This document shows, piece by piece, positions 28,877-38,419 of a stretch of 64,000 bases of DNA. This DNA comes from Candidatus Parepulonipiscium sp. PG-Nuni2H_MBin01 (lineage in GTDB: Bacteria > Bacillota > Clostridia > Lachnospirales > Cellulosilyticaceae), in NCBI GenBank assembly GCA_001994995.1, contig MDJM01000064.1, positions 25,232-89,231 of the forward strand. Reading direction: 5' to 3'. The notes below the pieces were generated by a model. It was not told the DNA's origin. It was given only the letters and a program-made list of their open reading frames with translations, and did no database searches. A program made the translations under genes and the position numbers. Numbering within the stretch: the stretch's first letter is position 1; the number at the start of each line of letters is the position of its first letter.

Positions 28877-30184
28877 CTATATGTTATAAAAATATTCGTT
28901 GGTATAAAATTTTGTTTTATCTGTAGACATGTTTGCTTCTTGTTCTTTAAGAGCAATATATTTAGATACAAACTCTTCACCTAAAACATTTTTAACAAAT
29001 TCGGAAGACTTTGCGATGTTAATTGCTTCTTCTATTGTTTGAGGTAATAACTCCAAAGCTCTCAATTGTTCATCTGAAGCAGTGTATAAATTAATATTTG
29101 ACTCAGGGTCTATTTGCAACTTATGCTCAATTCCATACATACCTGCATTTAAAAGTAATGCAAACGCAAGATATGGATTTAAAGATGAATCTGGCGAACG
29201 TAATTCAATCCTTGTTCTCTCATCATTTTCAGCGGGAATACGAATAAGTGCCGAACGATTTTGATGTGACCAAGAAATATATTTTGGAGCCTCAAACGCC
29301 CCTAATCTATCATATGAATTTATAGTAGGATTTAAGAATAATGTCATCTCAGACATTTTACATAAAATACCTGCAATAAAATTGTCTCGTATATCCTGTT
29401 GTAAAAACTGACTAGAAAAAATGTTATTTCCATGCTTTGTTAGTGAAATATTTATGTGTAAACCACTACCACTATCATCTTGTAGGGGTTTTGGCATAAA
29501 TGATGCAAATAATCCATGTCTGCTAGCAACAATCTTAACTAAATTTTTCACAGTCAATAAATTATCAGCGCAGCTTAAAGGGTCACTATATTTAAAATCT
29601 ATTTCATTTTGCCCTGCGCCTTGCTCATGATGTGAAGACTCTGGAGATAATCCCATTTCACTAAGTAATAAACAAATTTCCCTTCTAACATCCTCACCCA
29701 TATCAATTGGTGCAACATCCAAATAACCACCATTATCAATTGGTGTATAAGTAGGTTTTCCATATTCATCTAACTTAAATAAATAAAATTCACATTCAGC
29801 ACCAATTTTAGCACTATACCCTAACTTATTGAGTTTTTTGATAGCCTGTTTTAATATATTGCGACTATCTGATGTATATATGGAACCATCTGGCCTTTTA
29901 ATGTCACAATTAAATTTTATAACGCAACCTGGTTCTGGTCTCCATGGTAAAGCTGACAATGTAGTTGGGTCTGGAAATAAAAATAAATCAGATGTACTAA
30001 TATCCTCAAAACCTTTTATAGCACTACCATCAAAAGAAACTCCATGATAAAATGCGTTTTCTAACTCAGTTGGCATAATCGAAAGATTTTTTAACACGCC
30101 AAATGGATCGCAAAAAGCTAATCTAATAAACTTAACATCATTAGCAGAAATAAACTCTAAAATATCTTTTATTATATTTTCCAT
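28877..30184 (-). CDS. glnA: glutamine synthetase, type I
   Basis: GlnA makes glutamine from glutamate, ammonia and ATP. The 435-residue protein shows the GSI features: RLAFCDPFGVLKN near the N-terminus, GVSFDGSAIKGFEDI, GAECEFYLF, the GQNEIDFKY metal-site motif, GSGLHINISL and RIELRSPDSSLNPYLAFA. The adenylylation-site Tyr motif of proteobacterial GS (NLYDLPPEE) is absent, as expected for a Firmicute enzyme. The start follows GGAGGTATCTA. A good promoter (30245-30274) and a hairpin in the short leader lie upstream. It heads a block with the ANTAR gene and pyrG. Confidence 0.96.
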   Translation of the reverse strand: MENIIKDILEFISANDVKFIRLAFCDPFGVLKNLSIMPTELENAFYHGVSFDGSAIKGFEDISTSDLFLFPDPTTLSALPWRPEPGCVIKFNCDIKRPDGSIYTSDSRNILKQAIKKLNKLGYSAKIGAECEFYLFKLDEYGKPTYTPIDNGGYLDVAPIDMGEDVRREICLLLSEMGLSPESSHHEQGAGQNEIDFKYSDPLSCADNLLTVKNLVKIVASRHGLFASFMPKPLQDDSGSGLHINISLTKHGNNIFSSQFLQQDIRDNFIAGILCKMSEMTLFLNPTINSYDRLGAFEAPKYISWSHQNRSALIRIPAENDERTRIELRSPDSSLNPYLAFALLLNAGMYGIEHKLQIDPESNINLYTASDEQLRALELLPQTIEEAINIAKSSEFVKNVLGEEFVSKYIALKEQEANMSTDKTKFYTNEYFYNI

Positions 30185-30202
30185 TAGATACCTCCATTTA
30201 AT

Positions 30203-30231
30203 AAGGGGAGCTACCTATAGATAGCCCCCTT
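30203..30231 (-). other. hairpin in the glnA leader
   Basis: On the minus strand AAGGGGGCTA and TAGCTCCCCTT pair around an 8-nt loop, with one bulge and a G-U pair. It falls directly after the predicted start of transcription and 5-10 nt before the ribosome binding site. The U-run after it is weak (TTATT), so it could be a stabiliser, a weak attenuator or an ANTAR-type stem-loop. Confidence 0.5.
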
Positions 30232-30244
30232 CTAATTGAATTTT

Positions 30245-30274
30245 ATTATATACCATAATACGACATTGTGTCAA
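30245..30274 (-). promoter_or_regulatory. SigA-type promoter of glnA
   Basis: On the minus strand TTGACA (30269-30274), an 18-nt spacer and TATAAT (30245-30250) match both consensus hexamers exactly. They would give a leader of about 55 nt before the glnA ATG. Confidence 0.8.
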
Positions 30275-30289
30275 ATTTTTCTAATAGCG

Positions 30290-32686
30290 CTAGTCTAAAT
30301 CAATAGTACCTACACTACTTATAGTACTTATATTATTATTCTCACCTTCAGCTCCTATCATATATGAAATACGGGCTGGAGCGACTGCTTTAATATAGAT
30401 AGATCTACCAGGTGTTTGGTAGCCACTAGTAAAGTACATAGTAGCCTTTTTAGTTTCAGTAATTGGCATACCACCGGGGCTAGTATTTGGTAACGTCGTA
30501 TAATAAACTTCTACCTCTTCACCACTAGCTGGAGAATAATATATCCAATCTCCATATTTTACATGAGGTGACATTTTTTCTACAAAAATACCATATTGGT
30601 CACTATCTCCTACATAATATTGGAATGTAATCTCGCCTGTTTCAGTCCTACTATGGTCTGTAACATTAATTTGACCACCTTTACGTCCAACTACTACTCC
30701 AAACGCAACACCTGTTTTTGCTGTTGGTGTCGAATAACTACTCCTACTAGGTCCTGCTCCTTTTTGGGTACGACCTGTGCCTAAAGGAGGATAAATTTTA
30801 AATAAATCATTGCTATATTGTTTTGGCTCTGGTAAATCTATTATAATTTCATCTTCTTCAACAACTTCTTCCTCCTCTATCTCTTCAGGCATAATTTCAA
30901 ATTCCTCAGAACCAAGCATTCCAAATACATCTTCCTCAGACAAATTGTCATCTACAGGATTTTCCTCTTCTTGAGGAACATCCTCACTAAAGTCCGGAAT
31001 AAAATTATCATCCTCTATCTCAATCTCTTTAGTAGCCTGTTTAGCCTGTTGTTCTGCTAATTTAGTTGCGAGTTCTTCCTGATACTTACGATAATTAGTT
31101 TCCCCTTTTTTTATAAGAGTTGCATTAATCTCTTTAGCAATTCGTTCAAATAAAGTACCAACTATTTTAGACTTACTGCTATGTCCCGCTAAAAAAATAT
31201 TAACTTGTGTTGGAGATACGTCAAGTTCTTCAAAAGCGATTTCTAAAAATCCAAAAAATGTCCTAATTCCACTTTCGATACGAGTTTTAACTATTTTTTC
31301 AAGCTCCTTAGCATTTACTTTCAAGCGTACTCGTTTTTTCTTAAATCCATCCTTATTATAAAGTGTTACCGAACATTTTCGTCTAAGCTTTGCACCTTCT
31401 TCAAGAAGTGGACGTAATTGTTCCATCAATTGAATCATATTCATTCTAGCTTCTTGAGAATTACTAAGAAAAGCCTCAGAACCTATAAATTTCTTACCTT
31501 CAACAGGGCAACTAAATTGGATTTTCTTTCTACGCAAAAGTTTCTTATTATTTCTAAAAACCTCATATGCCAACAACTCTAATAAATGCTCTCCACCTAA
31601 ATACCTATCACCTTGAGTACTAAGTTCATCTAGGTTATAAATATAGCGGCTATCATCTTGTGCCCTAGTATATTTTCCAAAATTGAATTGAGTATTACCA
31701 GCCCCAAAATCAAATACGCTAAAGTATACAACATCATCACTGCTAGGTTGAAAAGAATATGCATCTAAAGCCGATATTGCATAAGAAGCCACTTCACTAA
31801 TGCCAAGTTTTACACTAAACTTCTTCATAATCTCCTGGTTACCTAAAATAGCGGCGGGTAAAGATTTTTTTATCCCCTTTTCAAATGATGTCACTATCTT
31901 ATCTAAAACTTCTTTCTCAAACAATACAGGATAAGCTAATAAATACTTCATATGCACACCATTAAACATATTGTTGATATATGAGCCTAAGTAATATGCA
32001 TACAACTCAATAGGATTAAAATCATCTTGACCAATAGACAAAAAAGAAGACATCTCAAAAGTACTTGCAAATTTATCTTTAATCCTAGTACTACCCTGTT
32101 TTTGAGAACACCATTGTTTCAAATTGTTTAAGTAAGAATAATAGTCCTCACTTTTACTTTTCACAAATGAATCAGCTGCAGAATGAGAAATAACTAAGTC
32201 TTTCCAAGAAGTTGGAGGCCTACCACTTACACTATTATAAGTTGCCACAAAATCTTCAAGGTTTATAAAATGCATAATTGCAGGGGTTTCAAAATCTGTA
32301 GGTTGTACTGGCTTTTGTAAATCTTTAGCACCAATACGCAAAGGCCATATAGTTGTTGATTCATCTTGGTATACAATTACAGTGCTTCTTGTACCAAAAT
32401 CAATACCAATAACCCCTTCTTTTATATCCTGGATAGGATTCCTATAATATGTGTTTGTAAGCTCCAATAATTCTTGGTCTGTATTTTCCCAGTGGCCACG
32501 ATTAGGATCAGATAGCATCTTATAGTCGTATTTAACAATATCTAAACGACCATTATCATATGCCATAAGCTCATTACAATACTTAACTCCCTTTTTGCTT
32601 GGGAGACTACTTTTCTTTTTCTTCTTTTTATCTTTATCGTCTTTTCCAGTTTCTTCGGGTGCTGCTGCTTTTTCTTCTTCAGCCAT
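30290..32686 (-). CDS. large Hsp70/actin-fold protein with acidic linker and extra C-terminal domain
   Basis: The 798-residue protein begins with a charged tail containing a six-Lys run. From residue 91 comes an Hsp70-like ATPase: phosphate-1 motif GVIGIDFGTRST, phosphate-2 VFDFGAGNTQFNFG, and adenosine motif VNIFLAGHSSKS. After about residue 560 there is a Gln/Glu-rich coiled region and a strongly acidic linker (about 575-640). A separate ~150-residue domain rich in beta-strand-like sequence ends the protein. It has no signal peptide, no membrane segment and no DnaK-type substrate-binding domain, so it is not DnaK. I recognise the fold but not the function. It is divergently transcribed from the ammonium transporter and stands alone between glnA and amt. 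Confidence 0.8.
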   Translation of the reverse strand: MAEEEKAAAPEETGKDDKDKKKKKKSSLPSKKGVKYCNELMAYDNGRLDIVKYDYKMLSDPNRGHWENTDQELLELTNTYYRNPIQDIKEGVIGIDFGTRSTVIVYQDESTTIWPLRIGAKDLQKPVQPTDFETPAIMHFINLEDFVATYNSVSGRPPTSWKDLVISHSAADSFVKSKSEDYYSYLNNLKQWCSQKQGSTRIKDKFASTFEMSSFLSIGQDDFNPIELYAYYLGSYINNMFNGVHMKYLLAYPVLFEKEVLDKIVTSFEKGIKKSLPAAILGNQEIMKKFSVKLGISEVASYAISALDAYSFQPSSDDVVYFSVFDFGAGNTQFNFGKYTRAQDDSRYIYNLDELSTQGDRYLGGEHLLELLAYEVFRNNKKLLRRKKIQFSCPVEGKKFIGSEAFLSNSQEARMNMIQLMEQLRPLLEEGAKLRRKCSVTLYNKDGFKKKRVRLKVNAKELEKIVKTRIESGIRTFFGFLEIAFEELDVSPTQVNIFLAGHSSKSKIVGTLFERIAKEINATLIKKGETNYRKYQEELATKLAEQQAKQATKEIEIEDDNFIPDFSEDVPQEEENPVDDNLSEEDVFGMLGSEEFEIMPEEIEEEEVVEEDEIIIDLPEPKQYSNDLFKIYPPLGTGRTQKGAGPSRSSYSTPTAKTGVAFGVVVGRKGGQINVTDHSRTETGEITFQYYVGDSDQYGIFVEKMSPHVKYGDWIYYSPASGEEVEVYYTTLPNTSPGGMPITETKKATMYFTSGYQTPGRSIYIKAVAPARISYMIGAEGENNNISTISSVGTIDLD

Positions 32687-32843
32687 TTTCTACCAACTCC
32701 TTTATATATATATATCCCTAGTATAACCGTATTTTGCATGTAATTCCACTTTTATTTTTTTTACCAAAAAAGGCCAGTAAAAATTTTTATAAAAAATGTG
32801 GAATTTTTAGGGTAGTACCTGAATAAGTATAATGTATCACAAT

Positions 32844-32883
32844 GGGGTGTATTTTATTTAGGTAAAATACGCTCCTTTTTTTT
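32844..32883 (+). terminator. intrinsic terminator in the leader of the ammonium transporter gene
   Basis: A continuous 13-bp stem (32844-32856 with 32863-32875, two G-U pairs) has a 6-nt loop TTTAGG and is followed by eight T. No plus-strand gene lies upstream, since the neighbour is divergent. The terminator can therefore only act on the amt transcript, whose start codon is at 32914. A TATAAT at 32828-32833 is too close to leave much leader, so the real promoter may be farther upstream. Confidence 0.8.
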
Positions 32884-32913
32884 ATGTTTAAATTAAATCA
32901 GGGGGGAACTATT

Positions 32914-34557
32914 ATGGATTTTGGTATTTGGTTTTTAATCGGGGCAGCCCTAGTATTCTTTATGCAAGTTGGGTTTGCAATGGTAGAGTCAGGCTTTACT
33001 AGAGCTAAAAATGCTGGTAATATTATCATGAAAAATCTTATGGATTTTAGTATGGGGACGATGGTATTTGCATTGCTAGGCTTTAGTATAATGATGTCAG
33101 ATAACTATGTTATGGGAATTATTGGTATTCCAAATTGGGATATATTTCTTGATTATGCGAATTTAGATTGGGCTAGTTTTGTGTTTAATGTAGTATTTTG
33201 TGCTACAACTGCTACAATAGTATCAGGAGCTATGGCAGAAAGAACGAAATTTAGTTCATATTTAATTTACAGTATAATTCTTAGTATGATTATATATCCT
33301 ATTGAAGCAGGCTGGGTATGGAATGAACAAGGATGGTTATATCAAATTGGATTTATTGATTTTGCTGGTTCGGCAGCTATTCATACAGTAGGTGGTATCT
33401 CAGCTTTAATAGGAGTGAAATTTTTAGGACCTCGTATTGGCAAATATGTAAAAGATCCTAAAACAGGTCAAATTATAGCAAAAGCTATTCCAGGTCATAA
33501 CCTAACTATCGGTGCTCTTGGTGTATTTATCTTATGGTTTGGATGGTACGGATTTAATGGTGCGGCTGCAACAACGTTAGATGGTATTGGTGGACTCGGT
33601 TCAATATTCTTAACAACTACAGTAGCTCCAGCAGCAGCTAGTGTTACAGCAATGTTCTATACTTGGAAAAAGAATGGTAAACCAGATGTTTCTATGTCTT
33701 TAAATGGGGCTTTAGCGGGACTTGTTGCAATTACAGCAGGTTGTGCGAATTTAGATGCGATAGGAGCATTAATTGTTGGAGCAATTGCGGGTATACTAGT
33801 AGTCGTAAGTGTGGAATATGTAGATATAAAATTAAAACTTGATGATCCTGTGGGCGCATTTTCGGTACATGGTGTTAATGGTATTTGGGGTACATTAGCA
33901 GTCGGGTTATTTTCTGTCGATGGCGGCCTATTTTATGGTGGTGGCACAGATCTACTTATTATTCAATTAATTGGTATAGGTGCAATTTGTGCTTGGACTA
34001 TTGTTACTATGACAATTGTTTTTGCTGGTATAAAAAGTATTCATGGACTTCGTGTTACTGTTGAAGAAGAAGAAGTGGGGCTTGACTTTAGTGAACATGC
34101 ACTAGCTAGTAGCTATGCTGGTTTTGTTCTAGGTGATGTAGCAGCTTGTGATACTACTTCAGTAACAACTAAAGATATTCCAGTTGTGGATAATTCAAGA
34201 CCAGGAGAGCCTATCACAAAAATTACTATTGTAACAAAACATAGTAGCTTTAATAAACTTAAGGTGGCGCTTGAAGAAATTGGTATTAATGGTATGACCG
34301 TTACACAAGTGCTAGGTTATGGTATTCAAAAAGGTAGACCAGAGTATTATCGAGGAACGCCTATTGAAGCTACTTTACTTCAAAAAGTCAAAATTGAAAT
34401 TGTAATATGTAAAGTTCCAGTAGAAGAAGCAATTGCAACAATTAAATCAACATTATATACTGGCCACATAGGAGATGGAAAAATATTTATTGATTCTTTA
34501 ATTAATGTTTATAGGATTAGTACAGGTGAAGAAGGTTATGATGCTTTACAAGACTAA
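32914..34557 (+). CDS. amt: ammonium transporter fused to a PII (GlnK) signalling domain
   Basis: The 547-residue protein starts at MDFGIWFLIG, with GGGGGGAA upstream; an open frame begins 10 codons earlier in the terminator T-run. Residues 1-410 form an 11-segment Amt/Rh channel with FVMQ-like FFMQVGFAMVESGF, AGSAAIHTVGG and DDPVGAFSVHGVNGIWG (pore His residues). Residues about 435-547 are a PII domain: KITIVTKHSSFNKLKVAL, GYGIQKGRPEYYRG and KVKIEIVICK. PII normally exists as separate GlnK that blocks Amt; here the two are one chain. The T-loop has Ile at the place of Tyr51, so uridylylation is not expected. A strong terminator follows. Confidence 0.93.
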   Translation: MDFGIWFLIGAALVFFMQVGFAMVESGFTRAKNAGNIIMKNLMDFSMGTMVFALLGFSIMMSDNYVMGIIGIPNWDIFLDYANLDWASFVFNVVFCATTATIVSGAMAERTKFSSYLIYSIILSMIIYPIEAGWVWNEQGWLYQIGFIDFAGSAAIHTVGGISALIGVKFLGPRIGKYVKDPKTGQIIAKAIPGHNLTIGALGVFILWFGWYGFNGAAATTLDGIGGLGSIFLTTTVAPAAASVTAMFYTWKKNGKPDVSMSLNGALAGLVAITAGCANLDAIGALIVGAIAGILVVVSVEYVDIKLKLDDPVGAFSVHGVNGIWGTLAVGLFSVDGGLFYGGGTDLLIIQLIGIGAICAWTIVTMTIVFAGIKSIHGLRVTVEEEEVGLDFSEHALASSYAGFVLGDVAACDTTSVTTKDIPVVDNSRPGEPITKITIVTKHSSFNKLKVALEEIGINGMTVTQVLGYGIQKGRPEYYRGTPIEATLLQKVKIEIVICKVPVEEAIATIKSTLYTGHIGDGKIFIDSLINVYRISTGEEGYDALQD

Positions 34558-34560
34558 TAC

Positions 34561-34596
34561 AAAAAGGTGACTTGCAATTATGCAAGTCACCTTTTT
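34561..34596 (+). terminator. Rho-independent terminator after amt
   Basis: A perfect 16-bp stem (AAAAAGGTGACTTGCA and complement) with a 4-nt loop ends in TTTTT, 3 nt after the stop codon. Confidence 0.93.
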
Positions 34597-34652
34597 ATGG
34601 TAAATTTTAAAACTAACTTGTAAAACTAGAATTAATCACAATTTTACGAAAA

Positions 34653-34713
34653 ACTCCTTTACATTTTTTTTTATTAAATGGAGAATACTAATCTAAAAAT
34701 GTATTTAAGGAGT
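34653..34713 (+). promoter_or_regulatory. clpB leader: possible SD-masking hairpin
   Basis: ACTCCTT (34653-34659) is the exact complement of AAGGAGT (34707-34713), the clpB ribosome binding site. The adjoining TACAT (34660-34664) pairs with ATGTA (34699-34703). The helix would be 12 bp with a 3-nt bulge and a 34-nt loop, hiding the SD. This would suit a heat-sensitive switch. Alternatively TTTACA at 34658-34663 is a -35 box with GAGAAT 17 nt later as a weak -10; the left arm would then not be transcribed. No CIRCE element is visible. Confidence 0.4.
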
Positions 34714-34721
34714 GATATTAA

Positions 34722-37325
34722 ATGAATTTGGAAAAATGTACAAAAAAATCATTAGAAGCAATTCAATATGCACAAACAATTGCTGTAGAAAATCAAAATT
34801 TACAAGTTGACCAAGAGCATTTACTATTTGCATTGCTAGATCAAGAAGAAGGATTAATTCCTACTATACTAGAAAGAATGGGAGTTAATGAAACTAATTT
34901 TAAAAATGAGGTGCAACAGCTTATTAACAAAAAAAGTAAAGTTAGTGGCCCCGGCCGTGAGGCAGGTAAAATTTATGTATCTCCTGAACTTGATAAAGTA
35001 CTAAATAAAAGTGAAAAAATAGCATCCAAGATGAATGATGAATATATTTCAGTTGAACATTTAATGTTAGCCCTAATTGAATATTGTAATTATGAACTTG
35101 GAAATTTATATAGAGCTAATAATTTAAATAAAAATAATTTTAGAGAAACGTTAAAATTAGTGCGTGGAAATACACGTGTAACTAGTGATACTCCAGAAGA
35201 TACTTATGATGTATTAGAAAAATATGGTTATGATTTAGTAAGGCGTGCAAGTGAAGGTAAGCTTGATCCAGTTATAGGGCGTGACGGTGAAATTCGTAAT
35301 GTAATTAGAATCCTGTCTAGAAAAACTAAAAATAATCCTGTATTAATTGGTGAACCTGGAGTAGGTAAAACTGCTATTGCAGAAGGATTAGCACAACGTA
35401 TTGTAAATGGAGATGTACCCGATAGTTTAAAAGACAAGACAATCTTCTCCCTTGACATGGGGTCTTTAATTGCAGGAGCGAAATTTAGAGGTGAGTTTGA
35501 AGAAAGATTAAAAGCTGTACTAGAAGAAATTAAAAATAGTGATGGTAGAATAATTTTATTCATAGATGAAATTCATAATATAGTAGGAGCTGGTAAAACG
35601 GAAGGATCAATGGATGCAGGCAATTTATTAAAACCTATGTTAGCACGAGGCGAATTACATTGTATAGGTGCAACTACTTTAAATGAGCATAGACTATATA
35701 TTGAAAAGGATCCAGCATTAGAAAGACGATTTCAACCTGTAATGGTTAATGAACCTACAGTAGAAGATACTATTGCTATTTTAAGAGGATTAAAAGAACG
35801 TTATGAAATATACCATGGGGTAGCAATTCAAGATAATGCGATTATTGCAGCAGCTACATTATCTAATAGGTATATTTCAGATAGATTTTTACCCGATAAA
35901 GCAATAGATTTAGTGGATGAAGCTTGTGCAATGATTAGAACAGAAATTGATTCCATGCCGACAGAATTAGATGAAATTTCTAGAAAAATAATGCAATTAG
36001 AAATAGCACAAGCTGCATTAAAACGCGAAGACGATGCTATTTCAAAAGAAAATCTTAAAGAAACTCAACGTCAATTGGCTGATTTAAAAGAAAAATTTAA
36101 CACTATGAGATTGAAATGGGAAGCAGAAAAAACAATAATTACAGATATTAAGAATATAAAAACGCAAATTGAAGAAGCTAATAACGACGTGCATAAAGCT
36201 GAGAGAGAATATAACCTTGATAAAGTAGCCGAATTGAAATACGGGGTTATTCCCGCACTTATTAAAAACTTAGAAGAAGCTCAAGAGAGAGCACAAAATA
36301 AAGATTCCTCTAAGCTATTGCGCGATAAAGTAAATGAGGAGGAAATTGCAAAAATAATTTCAAGATGGACTAGAATTCCTGTAACAAAATTAATGGAAGG
36401 TGAGCGAAGTAAATTATTAGAACTTGAAGATACGCTCCATAAAAGAGTTATTGGACAAAATGAGGCTGTTACTAAAGTTAGTGATGCAATAATTCGTGCT
36501 AGGGCTGGAATTAAAGACCCTAACAGACCAATTGGTTCATTTTTATTTTTAGGGCCTACAGGTGTAGGTAAGACAGAACTTGCAAAAGCCCTTGCAAAAA
36601 GTTTATTTGATGATGAAGGCAATATGATTAGGATTGATATGAGTGAATATATGGAAAAACATGCAGTAGCAAGATTAATAGGCGCCCCTCCAGGTTATGT
36701 TGGTTATGAAGAAGGAGGACAACTTACCGAAGCTATTAGACGCAAACCATATGCAGTGCTACTTTTAGACGAAGTTGAAAAAGCCCATCCAGATGTATTT
36801 AATGTTTTATTACAAGTATTAGATGATGGTCATATAACTGATTCCAAAGGTAGAACAGTAGATTTTAAGAATACTATTATAATCTTAACTTCAAATATCG
36901 GCTCAGATTTAATTTTAGATAGTATAAATGAAAATGGTGAATTCTTCCCCAACATTGAAGAAGATATTATGGTCAGATTAAGACAACACTTTAGACCAGA
37001 ATTTTTAAATAGATTAGATGAAATTGTATTATATAAACCTTTATCATCTAAAGAAATTACTCAAATTGTAGACTTACTCATTCAAGATTTACAAAAACGT
37101 TTATCGGATAAACAATTAAATCTAGAAGTAACAAACGAAGCAAAATCCTATATAGCAGAATGTGGTTGCGACCCTGTATTTGGAGCTAGACCATTAAAAA
37201 GATTTTTACAACGTCAAGTAGAAACACTTATTGCAAAAAAAATGATTGCACAGGACGTAGAACCTTTTTCAACATTTGTAGTAGGGTATGCCAATAATGG
37301 ATTAGATATTTCTGTTAAAGCTTAA
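34722..37325 (+). CDS. clpB: ATP-dependent disaggregase ClpB
   Basis: ClpB is a hexameric AAA+ machine that extracts proteins from aggregates with DnaK. The 867-residue length is typical. An N-terminal Clp_N pair of repeats (about 1-145) is followed by AAA domain 1 with Walker [10 protein letters not shown] and Walker [15 protein letters not shown]. The middle coiled-coil (about 400-525) sets ClpB/ClpC apart from ClpA. AAA domain 2 has [27 protein letters not shown] and [13 protein letters not shown]. The ribosome binding site AAGGAGT may be paired with an upstream element. The transporter ATPase gene follows after 17 nt, an unusual association that suggests read-through. Confidence 0.95.
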   Translation: MNLEKCTKKSLEAIQYAQTIAVENQNLQVDQEHLLFALLDQEEGLIPTILERMGVNETNFKNEVQQLINKKSKVSGPGREAGKIYVSPELDKVLNKSEKIASKMNDEYISVEHLMLALIEYCNYELGNLYRANNLNKNNFRETLKLVRGNTRVTSDTPEDTYDVLEKYGYDLVRRASEGKLDPVIGRDGEIRNVIRILSRKTKNNPVLIGEPGVGKTAIAEGLAQRIVNGDVPDSLKDKTIFSLDMGSLIAGAKFRGEFEERLKAVLEEIKNSDGRIILFIDEIHNIVGAGKTEGSMDAGNLLKPMLARGELHCIGATTLNEHRLYIEKDPALERRFQPVMVNEPTVEDTIAILRGLKERYEIYHGVAIQDNAIIAAATLSNRYISDRFLPDKAIDLVDEACAMIRTEIDSMPTELDEISRKIMQLEIAQAALKREDDAISKENLKETQRQLADLKEKFNTMRLKWEAEKTIITDIKNIKTQIEEANNDVHKAEREYNLDKVAELKYGVIPALIKNLEEAQERAQNKDSSKLLRDKVNEEEIAKIISRWTRIPVTKLMEGERSKLLELEDTLHKRVIGQNEAVTKVSDAIIRARAGIKDPNRPIGSFLFLGPTGVGKTELAKALAKSLFDDEGNMIRIDMSEYMEKHAVARLIGAPPGYVGYEEGGQLTEAIRRKPYAVLLLDEVEKAHPDVFNVLLQVLDDGHITDSKGRTVDFKNTIIILTSNIGSDLILDSINENGEFFPNIEEDIMVRLRQHFRPEFLNRLDEIVLYKPLSSKEITQIVDLLIQDLQKRLSDKQLNLEVTNEAKSYIAECGCDPVFGARPLKRFLQRQVETLIAKKMIAQDVEPFSTFVVGYANNGLDISVKA

Positions 37326-37342
37326 AATATAAGAGGTGAATT

Positions 37343-38413
37343 ATGATTGAAATAGAAAATTTAAGAAAAGTCTATGACAATAAGTACGAAGCCCTAAAGA
37401 GTATCAATTTAACTATTAATAATTCTGAATTAGTATGTTTATTAGGTCCTAGTGGTTGTGGTAAAACTACTATTCTTAATATTATCGCAGGGTTACTTGA
37501 CCCTACATCAGGAGATATAAAATTTGATGGCAAATCTATTATTGGTATGCATCCAAAAGATAGAGATATTGGTTTAGTATTTCAAAATTATGCATTATAT
37601 CCCCACATGAGTGTAATTGATAATATAATGTTTCCTCTTGTTGTAGGCAGCAATAAATTACCAAAAGCAGAAGCTAAAAAACGCGCTCAAGAATACATGA
37701 AAATTACAAAAATAGAATCTTTAGAAGATAAAAAGCCAGGAACTATGTCTGGTGGGCAACAACAACGTGTAGCAATTACACGAGCTCTTGTACAAAATCC
37801 AAAAATATTATTGCTCGATGAACCACTAAGTAATCTAGATGCAAGGCTTAGATTACAAATTCGTGAAGAAATTCGTTCATTGGTTAAACGTATAAATATC
37901 ACTACTATATTTGTAACCCATGACCAAGAAGAAGCTTTATCAATTAGTGATAGAATTGTTCTTATGGATCAAGGTATTGTACAACAATTTGATAGGCCAC
38001 AAAATCTATATCTAGAACCTGCTAATTTATTTGTAGCTAAATTTATGGGAAATCCAATTATTAATACTTTTGAAATGTTAAAACAAGATAACACTTTAGT
38101 AAGTCAAGATTTTTCATTAGATTTAAAGAAATTTGACAAAGATAGGTTTAAATGTGACTTAGATGGAGATAAATTTATTGTAGGTATAAGACCAGAATAT
38201 TTTGTACTATCTCATACTCCATTATTTAAAACAAAAGTTACAGTCAAAGAACTAATAGGTAAAGATTGTATTTTAAACTTTGAAGTAAATAATCAAGCTG
38301 CAAAAATTATTGTAGACACCAATTCTAATATAGAAGAAGGCCAAGAACTAGCTATTAGTGTGGAATATGAAAATATTTATTTATTCAATTTAGAGGGTAA
38401 AAGGATTTATTAA
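37343..38413 (+). CDS. ABC transporter ATPase, MalK/UgpC/MsmX type
   Basis: The 356-residue protein energises a carbohydrate or glycerol-phosphate importer. Walker A is GPSGCGKTT, the Q-loop LVFQNYALYPHMSV, the signature MSGGQQQRVAITRAL, Walker B ILLLDEPLSNLD and the H-loop FVTHDQEEA. The C-terminal ~110 residues form the TOBE/OB region typical of the MalK-UgpC group. It follows clpB by 17 nt and precedes the two permease genes. A 7-bp hairpin in the 73-nt gap before the permeases may uncouple their expression. The substrate cannot be read from sequence. Confidence 0.93.
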   Translation: MIEIENLRKVYDNKYEALKSINLTINNSELVCLLGPSGCGKTTILNIIAGLLDPTSGDIKFDGKSIIGMHPKDRDIGLVFQNYALYPHMSVIDNIMFPLVVGSNKLPKAEAKKRAQEYMKITKIESLEDKKPGTMSGGQQQRVAITRALVQNPKILLLDEPLSNLDARLRLQIREEIRSLVKRINITTIFVTHDQEEALSISDRIVLMDQGIVQQFDRPQNLYLEPANLFVAKFMGNPIINTFEMLKQDNTLVSQDFSLDLKKFDKDRFKCDLDGDKFIVGIRPEYFVLSHTPLFKTKVTVKELIGKDCILNFEVNNQAAKIIVDTNSNIEEGQELAISVEYENIYLFNLEGKRIY

Positions 38414-38419
38414 AAATCT

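Noticed and set aside
32740..32840. Sigma-54 promoter ahead of the ammonium transporter gene
   Set aside because: No TGGCAC-N5-TTGC type element is present.
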